Of a DNA stretch of 5,383 bases, positions 1-5,383 are shown one piece after another. The DNA lies in the NCBI GenBank assembly GCA_030262795.1, contig JAJSZO010000012.1:8757-14139 (forward strand), read 5' to 3'. Both the position numbers and the translations under genes were made by a program. This stretch comes from Deltaproteobacteria bacterium. Lineage in GTDB: Bacteria > Desulfobacterota > Desulfobacteria > Desulfobacterales > ETH-SRB1. The notes beneath the pieces were generated by a model, which made no database searches, was not told where the DNA came from, and worked only from the letters and a program-made list of their open reading frames with translations. Within the stretch, counting starts at the first letter, position 1. The number at the start of each line of letters is the position of its first letter.

Positions 1-1
1 A

Positions 2-27
2 GGAATTGGAAGATTAGGGGATTAGAG
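2..27 (+). repeat. Purine-rich 8-bp tandem repeat before the kinase gene
   Basis: Read in 8-bp steps from position 2, this stretch gives GGAATTGG, AAGATTAG, GGGATTAG and then AG, so there are about three degenerate units almost free of C. The last unit runs into AGAGGG (24-29), which serves as the Shine-Dalgarno sequence of the kinase gene. The tract resembles the longer 8-bp array at 4827-4890 (units such as GGATAAGG) and has the same orientation relative to the downstream gene, purines on the coding strand. The left end is cut by the window edge, so the true length is unknown. No promoter can be recognised in the 34 bases available. Confidence 0.5.
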
Positions 28-34
28 GGCGGTC

Positions 35-2011
35 ATGGCAAAAATATTAGTAATAGACGACAAGCAGAACAATCTGATTACTGTTTCAGCTTTATTAAAG
101 GCGTTAATTCCCGGTTGCAAGGTGATAACCGCACTGTCGGGTCATGAGGGCATAGAAAAAGCCATAGCAGAATCACCGGATACGATTCTGCTTGATATCA
201 AGATGCCGGGTATGCACGGGTTTGAGGTCTGCAAAAGACTCAAACACGACGAAAGTACAAAAAACATTCCTGTTATTATGCTAACAGCCATCAAAACAGG
301 CTCCGCCGATCTCATCCGGGGACTTGAGATCGGCGCTGATGCTTACCTGGCCAAGCCCATTGATGAGTATGTGCTGGCAGCCCAGGTTAACACATCTTTG
401 CGAATAAAAAAGGCGGAAGATGCTTTGCGTGGGCAAAAAGATCTTCTGGAGAACATGGTGCAGAAAAAGACAGAGGCGCTCAGGAAAAGCGAGCAACAGC
501 TTCGAGCCATTTTTGAGGCTACCCGGGATGTATCATTTATTATAGCTGATACCCATGATCCTGAATATCCGATTATAGAGTTCAGCCCGGGCGCAGAAAA
601 GATATTTGGCTATAAACGCGCTGAAATAATAGGACATCCTGTTTCCATAGTGTACCAGCCCGAAGAAGTCGCGAAATTCATGTTTGCCTACCGGCAATTG
701 AAAAACGACGAATCGGGATTTTCCGGTGAAACCATCCTTGTGCGGAAATCCGGAGAAAGATTTCCCGCACTTTTTTCCACATATCCCTTGTTTGATGAAA
801 GAGGTGAGATGTATGCTGCTTTGGGTGTAAGCATTGAAATCAGCAAACAAAAGAGACTCGAAGCCCAACTCCGGCAATCCCAGAAAATGGAGTCCATCGG
901 CACTCTGGCCAGCGGAATTGCCCATGATTTTAACAATATTCTTGCGGCTATTATCGGTTATACCGAACTGGCAAGTTATGATGTACCTAAAAATTCCACT
1001 ATCCGGAAAAATCTTGAGGAAATACTTAGAGCCAGTGATCGCGCCTGTGACCTGGTAAAGCAAATTTTATCCTTCAGCCGTAAAACGGAAAAAACATTTT
1101 TGCCAGTGCAGCCGGGTAGTATTGTCAAGGAAGTCATAAAGCTGCTTCGTTCGTCACTTCCGGCCTCCATAGAAATCAGAGAAAAAGTCACCGCAACAGG
1201 AAACATTCTGGGCGATGCAACGCAACTCCACCAGGTAATTATGAACCTTTGTACTAACGCTTATCATGCTATGATGGAGGAAGGTGGAATACTGGAAGTG
1301 AGTCTGACTGCAGTTGATCTGGATGCCGAATCGGCAGCTCAACATGCTGAGCTGAAACAGGGGCAGTATTTCATGCTTACCGTAAGCGATACGGGTCAAG
1401 GTATGGACAGGGCTACCATGGACAGGATCTTTGACCCTTATTTTACCACCAGGGAGAAAGACCATGGCACTGGTTTGGGCCTTTCGGTTGTCCACGGTAT
1501 CGTCAAGAGCTACGGCGGTGTTATTATGGTTTACAGCAAGCCGGGAGAGGGAACTACCTTCCACGTCTATTTTCCTGTGTTTGAAGAGGAGCAAAAGTCG
1601 GCTGAGTTCAAACAAAAGGAACCCGTACCCACCGGTGACGAGCGGGTTCTTCTTGTCGATGATGAGCCAAGTCTGACAGAACTCGGACAGCAGATGCTGG
1701 AACTGCTGGGATATAACGTAACAACCCGAACCAGCAGCCGCGAGGCCTTGGAGCTGTTCCGTTCCAAAGCGCATCAGTTCGATATTGTAATTACTGACAT
1801 GACTATGCCGGAAATGATGGGAGATCGGCTGGCGCAGGAACTGCTAAAGATTCGGCCAGATATTCCGATTATCATTTACACAGGGTTCAATGAAAAAATC
1901 TCGAAAAACAGGGCCAGAGACATTGGAATTCGAAAGTTCATCATGAAACCCTTGGTGATATCAAATCTGGCAAAAGCGGTTAGGGAGGTACTGGATGGCG
2001 CAGTCGTATAA
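35..2011 (+). CDS. Cytoplasmic hybrid sensor histidine kinase (REC-PAS-HisKA-HATPase-REC)
   Basis: A 658-residue phosphorelay protein. The N-terminal receiver (about 1-122) has acidic D8/D9, phospho-acceptor D54 in LLDIKMPG, T84 and K107. A charged helical linker (about 124-158, probably coiled coil) leads to a PAS domain (about 155-270). The HisKA domain has the H-box GIAHDFNN with phospho-histidine H297, typical of the HDFNN kinase group. The ATPase domain shows the N-box around N404/N408, G1 SDTGQGM (451-457), F-box IFDPYFTT (465-472), G2 GTGLGL (478-483) and GEGTTF (504-509). The C-terminal receiver (about 536-655) has D542/D543, D588, T616 and K638. All key residues are present, so it is probably active. 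There is no signal peptide or membrane segment, so it should sense a cytoplasmic cue or take input through its first receiver. There is no DNA-binding output domain; phosphate must leave through the second receiver or an Hpt or regulator elsewhere. The ATG at 35 is supported by AGAGGG five bases upstream and by the receiver starting immediately. Signal and target are unknown. Confidence 0.95.
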   Translation: MAKILVIDDKQNNLITVSALLKALIPGCKVITALSGHEGIEKAIAESPDTILLDIKMPGMHGFEVCKRLKHDESTKNIPVIMLTAIKTGSADLIRGLEIGADAYLAKPIDEYVLAAQVNTSLRIKKAEDALRGQKDLLENMVQKKTEALRKSEQQLRAIFEATRDVSFIIADTHDPEYPIIEFSPGAEKIFGYKRAEIIGHPVSIVYQPEEVAKFMFAYRQLKNDESGFSGETILVRKSGERFPALFSTYPLFDERGEMYAALGVSIEISKQKRLEAQLRQSQKMESIGTLASGIAHDFNNILAAIIGYTELASYDVPKNSTIRKNLEEILRASDRACDLVKQILSFSRKTEKTFLPVQPGSIVKEVIKLLRSSLPASIEIREKVTATGNILGDATQLHQVIMNLCTNAYHAMMEEGGILEVSLTAVDLDAESAAQHAELKQGQYFMLTVSDTGQGMDRATMDRIFDPYFTTREKDHGTGLGLSVVHGIVKSYGGVIMVYSKPGEGTTFHVYFPVFEEEQKSAEFKQKEPVPTGDERVLLVDDEPSLTELGQQMLELLGYNVTTRTSSREALELFRSKAHQFDIVITDMTMPEMMGDRLAQELLKIRPDIPIIIYTGFNEKISKNRARDIGIRKFIMKPLVISNLAKAVREVLDGAVV

Positions 2012-2031
2012 TATATAAGAGGGACGGCTAT

Positions 2032-2637
2032 CTAATCCATTGTATCAAGTACTTCAAACCCTTCCTTCTCAAGAGCTTTTTTTATGATACCGGTTTTACA
2101 GGAAGAGAGCCGGAAATAATATGTCCTTTTGTTTGCAAGTTGGGCTGTCATGCCCACATTAATTATATCCCCTTCATTATCATTTATAATGTGAAGAACT
2201 TTTTTGAATGCTCCGGGTTTTTCTCCTATCACTACATCAATACGTGAGCTTGCGGTAAGCATTCCCATCATTTCAATAAAGGCTCTCAGGATATCCGTTC
2301 CTGTAATTATACCAACCAGTTTGCCGTTTTTTGCAACTGGCATTCCGCCAATTTTGTGCTTATAAATGAGCTGGGCTGCAACTTCGAGATCATCATCAGG
2401 ATCAACTGTAATAGGATTTTTTATAATCAAGTCCGAGAGCGTGACGCCTGCGACCATTGAGGGTATAAGTCCTTGTTTCAAATCTGCAAGTGTAACCAGG
2501 CCTGCAAGCAAGTTTTTCTTTGCAACTACAGGCAGATGACGGATTGAGTTGATTTTCATCAGCTCAATAGCCTCACTTATGGAGGCATTTTCCGTTATTG
2601 TGATAGGCTCGGAAATCATTAAGGAATGTATTTTCAT
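2032..2637 (-). CDS. CBS-pair and ACT-domain protein, putative ligand sensor (AcuB-like)
   Basis: A 201-residue protein from the ATG at 2637. This start is preferred over a longer frame to 2670 because it begins directly with the CBS domain (MKIHSLMISEP), has TGAGG (2650-2646) eight bases upstream, and forms an ATGA overlap with the ahbD stop. Two CBS domains follow each other (about 1-56, with SIRHLPVV and GLVTLADL, and about 69-121, with IGGMPV and GIITGTDILRAF). An ACT-like domain follows (about 130-201), opening with SRIDVVIGEKPGAFKKVL, the usual GxxGA-type ligand loop region. In known families CBS pairs bind adenine nucleotides and ACT domains bind amino acids or other small effectors; the order and length match AcuB-type proteins, whose biochemical role is unclear. 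It has no catalytic or DNA-binding domain. It is the last gene of the ahbC-hemB-ahbD cluster and is probably translationally coupled to ahbD, so a regulatory link with heme synthesis is an inference. The domain call is firm and the function is unknown. Confidence 0.9.
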   Translation of the reverse strand: MKIHSLMISEPITITENASISEAIELMKINSIRHLPVVAKKNLLAGLVTLADLKQGLIPSMVAGVTLSDLIIKNPITVDPDDDLEVAAQLIYKHKIGGMPVAKNGKLVGIITGTDILRAFIEMMGMLTASSRIDVVIGEKPGAFKKVLHIINDNEGDIINVGMTAQLANKRTYYFRLSSCKTGIIKKALEKEGFEVLDTMD

Positions 2638-3743
2638 GGAGTTTTCCTCAAATTCGGCTGATAATTGCACAGAGGTTCTTCTGCCAGAAAGTCGCCGGTC
2701 GCCTCATAAGCTCTTGCTCTGCAACCGCCGCAAACTTTTTTGAATTCGCATTTTCCGCATTTTCCCTTTAGTTTACTAAAATCGCGTAAAGCCAAAAATA
2801 CTTCTGAATTGTTCCAGATATCTGCAAAAGATGTTTTTGTAACATCACCGCAGTTTACTTGAAGAAACCCGCAGGGTTGCACAACACCCCTGTGCGAGAT
2901 AAAACAAAATCCTGTTCCTCCAAGACATCCTCTGGTTACTGCATCAAGACCATGCGTTTTAAAACTAACTGATTTTCCTTCGTTTTTTGCTCTTTGCCTG
3001 AGTATTCTGTAGTAATGCGGAGCACATGTGGCTTTTAATTGCAGGGGTGTTTTTTCCCTTTGATCATAAAACCAGTTAAGAGTACGTTCATATTCTTCTG
3101 ACGATATTCCCTGGTCCAGAATATATTTGCCGCGGCCTGTCGGTACCAGAAGAAAAATATGATGAGCTACCGCGCCAAGATTAACAGCGAGTTCCTGAAT
3201 TTTAGGGATCTGATCCAGGTTTGCTTTTGTTATGGTTGTGTTTATTTGAAATTCTATTCCAACATCTTTAGTTAGTTTTATACCTCGAAGTGCGCTGTCA
3301 AATGCACCGTCAACACCCCTGAAGCTGTCATGGCTTTCTTTTGTAGAACCATCTAAGCTTATACTTATTCTTTTTATGCCCGCATCCGCCATTTTTTTGG
3401 CAGATTGTTCCGTTATAAGCGTTCCATTTGGAGCCATTACCATTCTCAGGCCTTTATCCGTACCGTAACTCGCTATTTCAAAAATGTCCGGCCTTAGCAA
3501 AGGCTCTCCACCTGTAAGTATGATTATGGGCTGTCCAACTTCTGCTATCTGATCAAGAAGCTGCAGAGAAGTTTTTGTGTCAAGCTCGCCGGTGTACGGA
3601 CCTTTTGTGGCTGAGGCACGGCAGTGTACGCATGAAAGATTGCAGTTGCGCGTGGTTTCCCATGCAATAAGTCGAATTGTCGATCCTTTGTTTTCAGCAT
3701 GCGGATGAGATTTCGGTGGAAATGTGTGATTGTTATGCGTCAT
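2634..3743 (-). CDS. ahbD: Radical SAM/SPASM heme b synthase AhbD (Fe-coproporphyrin III oxidative decarboxylase)
   Basis: A 369-residue enzyme. In the siroheme-dependent heme pathway AhbD converts the propionates on rings A and B of Fe-coproporphyrin III to vinyls, giving heme b, in the cytoplasm under anaerobic conditions. The radical-SAM cluster motif is CNLSCVHC (C34, C38, C41; CX3CX2C), followed by GGEP (78-81) for SAM binding, MAPNGTLIT (103-111), SISLDG (127-132) and FQINTTIT (165-172). The C-terminal SPASM-type region carries C273, C280, C291, C298, C329, C332, C338, C341 and C359, in motifs such as RGCLGGTGFCFISH, CGGCRARAY and EEPLCNY that I associate with AhbD rather than NirJ or AhbC. 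Length is normal for the family. The ATG at 3743 has only a weak AGG (3757-3755) eleven bases upstream, just after the 40-bp inverted repeat. The N-terminus is His-rich (H3, H6, H13, H15). It follows hemB by 48 bp and overlaps the CBS-ACT gene by 4 bp. A related radical-SAM family cannot be fully excluded without a search, but hemB and ahbC alongside make AhbD by far the best call. Confidence 0.9.
   Translation of the reverse strand: MTHNNHTFPPKSHPHAENKGSTIRLIAWETTRNCNLSCVHCRASATKGPYTGELDTKTSLQLLDQIAEVGQPIIILTGGEPLLRPDIFEIASYGTDKGLRMVMAPNGTLITEQSAKKMADAGIKRISISLDGSTKESHDSFRGVDGAFDSALRGIKLTKDVGIEFQINTTITKANLDQIPKIQELAVNLGAVAHHIFLLVPTGRGKYILDQGISSEEYERTLNWFYDQREKTPLQLKATCAPHYYRILRQRAKNEGKSVSFKTHGLDAVTRGCLGGTGFCFISHRGVVQPCGFLQVNCGDVTKTSFADIWNNSEVFLALRDFSKLKGKCGKCEFKKVCGGCRARAYEATGDFLAEEPLCNYQPNLRKTP
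2646..2650 (-). promoter_or_regulatory. Ribosome binding site inside the ahbD 3' end
   Basis: On the minus strand TGAGG lies eight bases before the ATG at 2637, within the last codons of ahbD. It decides the start of the CBS-ACT gene: the longer upstream frame has no comparable site and adds 11 residues (MQLSAEFEENS) outside the CBS fold. Confidence 0.6.
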
Positions 3744-3759
3744 ATGGTTTTCTACCTGT

Positions 3760-3799
3760 GCGTTCAGCTATTAGCCGCTAACCGCTAATAGCTAAACGC
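3760..3799 (-). repeat. 40-bp inverted repeat with heptamer array, overlapping the hemB stop
   Basis: The arms AGCTATTAGC (3766-3775) and GCTAATAGCT (3784-3793) are perfect complements around an 8-base loop. After one C/A mismatch (3765/3794) the stem continues with GCGTT (3760-3764) against AACGC (3795-3799), giving 15 pairs in 16 positions. On the minus strand the right half is also a tandem heptamer of form nnTTAGC: AATTAGC (3804-3798), GTTTAGC (3797-3791), TATTAGC (3790-3784) and GGTTAGC (3783-3777). The hemB stop TAG (3794-3792) and its last codons lie inside it. No T run follows on the minus strand, so it does not look like an intrinsic terminator. Its base is only 16 nt from the ahbD ATG, so it could affect mRNA processing, stability or ahbD translation. 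It could equally be a dispersed repeat with no role. Confidence 0.85.
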
Positions 3800-4769
3800 T
3801 AATTAACTCTTTAGCTGCATCAATAGCAAAATATGTAAGGATCATGTCTGCGCCGGCGCGTTTGATTGAAATTAATGTTTCCATCATTACTTTTTTGCCG
3901 TCTATCCATCCCATTTTTTCGGCGGCTTTAATCATTGCGTATTCGCCGCTGACATTGTATGCGGCAACGGGAAGGGTTATTTCACTGCGTATGCGATATA
4001 TAATGTCAAGATAAGGAAGAGCCGGCTTGACCATAATTATGTCAGCGCCTTCTTCTATATCCAGCGAAACTTCCCTGAGCGCCTCAAGTGAATTGGCAGG
4101 ATCCATCTGGTATGTTCTTCTATCTCCGAATTTTGGAGAAGATTGAGCTGCATTGCGGAACGGTCCGTAATAAGACGAGCAATACTTGGCTGCATATGAC
4201 ATGATGGGAGTATTGCTGAAGCCGTTTTCATCAAGGGCGTTGCGGATCTCAGCAACACGGCCGTCCATCATGTCGGATGGAGCCACCATGTCTGCTCCTG
4301 CTTTTGCATGCGACAGAGCCGTTCCGGCAAGAAGGTCAAGGGAGGCATCGTTGTTTATGATTTGTCCTTCCACAATTCCGCAATGTCCATGATTCGTGTA
4401 CTGGCATAAACATACATCAGTTATCACAACAAGATCCGGTATCTTTTTTTTCAGGGCACCAATTGCCTTTTGAACGATACCATGTTTTGCATAAGCACTC
4501 GTTGCAAGTGGGTCTTTATTCTCAGGTATTCCAAAAAGCATAACAGCAGGTATGCCAAGCTTAAAGGCTTGTTCTGCAGTTTTAACAAGATTGTCGATGG
4601 ATAATTGATAGTGTCCGGTCATGGACTCAATGGGATTTTTAACTCCCTTGCCGCCTATAACAAAAAGTGGAAGAATTAAGTCATCTACAGAAAGTGTGGT
4701 TTCACGAATCATTCGCCGGAAGGCTTCATTTTGCCTCAAGCGTCTTGGCCTGTATTCCGGAAATAACAT
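3792..4769 (-). CDS. hemB: Delta-aminolevulinic acid dehydratase (porphobilinogen synthase)
   Basis: A 325-residue enzyme that condenses two 5-aminolevulinate molecules to porphobilinogen in the cytoplasm, the first common pyrrole of heme, siroheme and corrinoids. Residues are numbered from the ATG at 4769. The sequence opens with FPEYRPRRLR. The metal site is of the cysteine zinc type, DVCLCQYTNHGHCG, with C120, C122 and C130. APSDMMDGRV (163-172) follows. The two Schiff-base lysines are K195 in MSYAAKY and K248 in MVKPALPYLD. Later motifs YNVSGEYAMIK and SIKRAGAD are also conserved. Length is normal. A TTG one codon upstream (4772) would add one Met, but AAGGGAG lies seven bases before the ATG and only four before the TTG, so the ATG is preferred. 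The last residues (LISV) and the stop are encoded by the nnTTAGC heptamer repeat, suggesting the repeat invaded or grew into the 3' end. It sits between ahbC (125-bp gap) and ahbD (48-bp gap), consistent with a heme gene cluster that begins beyond the right edge. Confidence 0.97.
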   Translation of the reverse strand: MLFPEYRPRRLRQNEAFRRMIRETTLSVDDLILPLFVIGGKGVKNPIESMTGHYQLSIDNLVKTAEQAFKLGIPAVMLFGIPENKDPLATSAYAKHGIVQKAIGALKKKIPDLVVITDVCLCQYTNHGHCGIVEGQIINNDASLDLLAGTALSHAKAGADMVAPSDMMDGRVAEIRNALDENGFSNTPIMSYAAKYCSSYYGPFRNAAQSSPKFGDRRTYQMDPANSLEALREVSLDIEEGADIIMVKPALPYLDIIYRIRSEITLPVAAYNVSGEYAMIKAAEKMGWIDGKKVMMETLISIKRAGADMILTYFAIDAAKELISV

Positions 4770-4776
4770 CAATTTT

Positions 4777-4783
4777 CTCCCTT
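4777..4783 (-). promoter_or_regulatory. Ribosome binding site of hemB
   Basis: On the minus strand AAGGGAG ends seven bases before the ATG at 4769. This spacing favours the ATG over the TTG at 4772, which would be only four bases away. Confidence 0.6.
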
Positions 4784-4810
4784 GCAGTTATTGAAGCTGA
4801 AGAGCTCATA

Positions 4811-4820
4811 GCTAATAGCT
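4811..4820 (-). repeat. Short AGCTATTAGC element shared with the hemB-ahbD gap
   Basis: The minus-strand 10-mer AGCTATTAGC is identical to the one at 3793-3784 in the inverted repeat after hemB. It is followed by TATGAGC, which fits the same seven-base rhythm loosely. The long complementary arm seen at 3760-3775 is missing here. The same short element therefore flanks hemB on both sides. Function is unknown. Confidence 0.55.
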
Positions 4821-4826
4821 TTTTTC

Positions 4827-4890
4827 CTCTATTCTCTTATCTTCTCAACCTCTCAACCTCTCAACTTCTTATCCCCTTATCCCCTCTATC
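4827..4890 (-). repeat. Eight-unit purine-rich 8-bp tandem repeat between ahbC and hemB
   Basis: Read on the minus strand from 4890, the tract divides cleanly into octamers: GATAGAGG, GGATAAGG, GGATAAGA, AGTTGAGA, GGTTGAGA, GGTTGAGA, AGATAAGA and GAATAGAG. There is no C in 64 bases. It fills half of the 125-bp gap between the ahbC stop (4895) and hemB (4769). The rest of the gap holds a run of A on the minus strand (4826-4821), the AGCTATTAGC element and the hemB ribosome binding site. No -35/-10 promoter pair or hairpin terminator is evident. The units resemble Shine-Dalgarno cores but no open frame follows closely enough to use them. A similar tract lies before the kinase gene at 2-27. Confidence 0.8.
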
Positions 4891-4894
4891 GCAA

Positions 4895-5383
4895 TCACGC
4901 TATCTCTTCATCTGTAAGATAACATGCCGGATCCGGTGCAAAAACATCGCCTGTTGTGGCTTCGGCTCTTACCCTGAAATTTCCGGCACAAATGTCTAAC
5001 CACCGGCACGTAGCACATCTGCCCTTTACATACTTTTTTTTCTCTTTAAGCTTTTTCATTAAAGGTTCTGAGGTGTCTGTCCATATTTCGGAAAATGGTC
5101 TTTTCCGAACATTTCCAAAACTGTAATGTCGCCAGAACTGATCAGCGTAAACCTCTCCATCCCAGCTAATACATCCAATGCCCCGTCCGGAATTGTTTCC
5201 TTCATTCATTTTGAGAAGCTCAAGGACTTCTGCCGCACGTTTCGGATCTTCTTTAAGCAACCTCAGATAGAGGTATGGCCCATCAGCATGATTATCAACA
5301 GTTAATACTTCTTTTGGTTTTCCTTTATCATGGAGTTTTTTTGTCAGATCCATTATCAGGTCAACTGCTTTTCTGGTTTCATC
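4895..5383 (-). CDS. ahbC: 12,18-didecarboxysiroheme deacetylase AhbC, C-terminal part (radical SAM/SPASM)
   Basis: The frame is open to the right edge of the window, so the start and the radical-SAM CX3CX2C cluster motif lie outside; 162 C-terminal residues are visible. AhbC removes the acetate side chains of 12,18-didecarboxysiroheme to give Fe-coproporphyrin III, the substrate of AhbD. Counting from the edge, the visible part has VLTVDNHADGPYL (26-38), NEGNNSGRGIGC (60-71), ADQFWRHYSFGNVRKRPFSEIW (80-101, family signature) and the C-terminal cysteine set C71, C123, C126, C132 and C154 in CATCRWLDIC and DPACYLTDEE. These match the AhbC/NirJ family closely. NirJ of heme d1 synthesis is the main alternative, but hemB and ahbD downstream with no other nir genes in view favour AhbC. 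An in-frame Met (5353) is not the start, because family sequence continues upstream of it. It is the first visible gene of the leftward heme cluster. Confidence 0.88.
   Translation of the reverse strand, partial: DETRKAVDLIMDLTKKLHDKGKPKEVLTVDNHADGPYLYLRLLKEDPKRAAEVLELLKMNEGNNSGRGIGCISWDGEVYADQFWRHYSFGNVRKRPFSEIWTDTSEPLMKKLKEKKKYVKGRCATCRWLDICAGNFRVRAEATTGDVFAPDPACYLTDEEIA

Noticed and set aside
533..1063. 176-codon open frame on the minus strand
   Set aside because: It is antisense to the PAS and HisKA regions of the kinase and resembles no known family.
1154..1774. 206-codon open frame on the minus strand
   Set aside because: It lies wholly inside the kinase gene, opposite its conserved ATPase and receiver motifs, and its translation has no recognisable domain.
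2638..2670. Longer start for the CBS-ACT protein at 2670
   Set aside because: The added residues lie outside the CBS fold, while the ATG at 2637 has a well-spaced ribosome binding site and an ATGA overlap with ahbD.
3760..3799. The inverted repeat as a Rho-independent terminator of hemB
   Set aside because: No T-rich run follows the stem on the minus strand, and ahbD begins 16 nt later in an apparently continuous gene cluster.
4794..4826. Possible intrinsic terminator on the plus strand (AAGCT...AGCTT followed by a T run)
   Set aside because: The stem is only five pairs with a long loop, and no plus-strand gene ends nearby; on the minus strand the run is A, not T.
4843..4884. CRISPR-like array
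   Set aside because: Units are 8 bp, contiguous and degenerate, with no spacers and no cas genes in view.
4667..4999. 110-codon plus-strand frame across the ahbC-hemB gap
   Set aside because: It overlaps hemB and ahbC on the other strand, and its middle is translated 8-bp repeat; no ribosome binding site or family signature was seen.

Overview
The window looks like chromosome from an anaerobic bacterium of the Desulfobacterota (sulfate-reducer-like, Desulfobacterales the best guess). Three things suggest this: two radical-SAM enzymes that match the siroheme-dependent (Ahb) heme route, a soluble REC-PAS-kinase-REC protein of a type common in that phylum, and moderate GC by eye. The lineage is inferred from protein motifs recalled from known families, not from a search.

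Layout. Positions 1-34 are a purine-rich 8-bp repeat tract that runs into the ribosome binding site of the first gene. Positions 35-2011 (+) encode a complete 658-residue cytoplasmic hybrid histidine kinase. It meets, tail to tail across only 20 bp, a leftward cluster that fills the rest of the window. Read 5'->3' on the minus strand, that cluster is: the C-terminal part of ahbC (runs off the right edge, ends at 4895), a 125-bp gap made of an 8-bp purine-rich tandem repeat and a short AGCTATTAGC element, hemB (4769-3792), a 40-bp inverted repeat that overlaps the hemB stop codon, ahbD (3743-2634), and a CBS-CBS-ACT protein (2637-2032) whose ATG overlaps the ahbD TGA by 4 bp.

How the genes work together. 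HemB makes porphobilinogen, the pyrrole that feeds uroporphyrinogen III and siroheme. AhbC removes the acetate side chains of 12,18-didecarboxysiroheme to give Fe-coproporphyrin III. AhbD then oxidatively decarboxylates two propionates to give heme b. The window therefore holds an early common step and the last two steps of the alternative heme pathway. The CBS-ACT protein has no catalytic domain. Because its start is coupled to the ahbD stop, it is a plausible ligand-sensing partner or regulator of this cluster, but its function is unknown. The kinase is on the other strand and nothing in the sequence links it to heme synthesis.

No tRNA, rRNA, CRISPR array, insertion sequence or phage gene was seen. 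The least explained parts are the intergenic repeats: a heptamer array and inverted repeat at the end of hemB, and octamer purine tracts before hemB and before the kinase gene.
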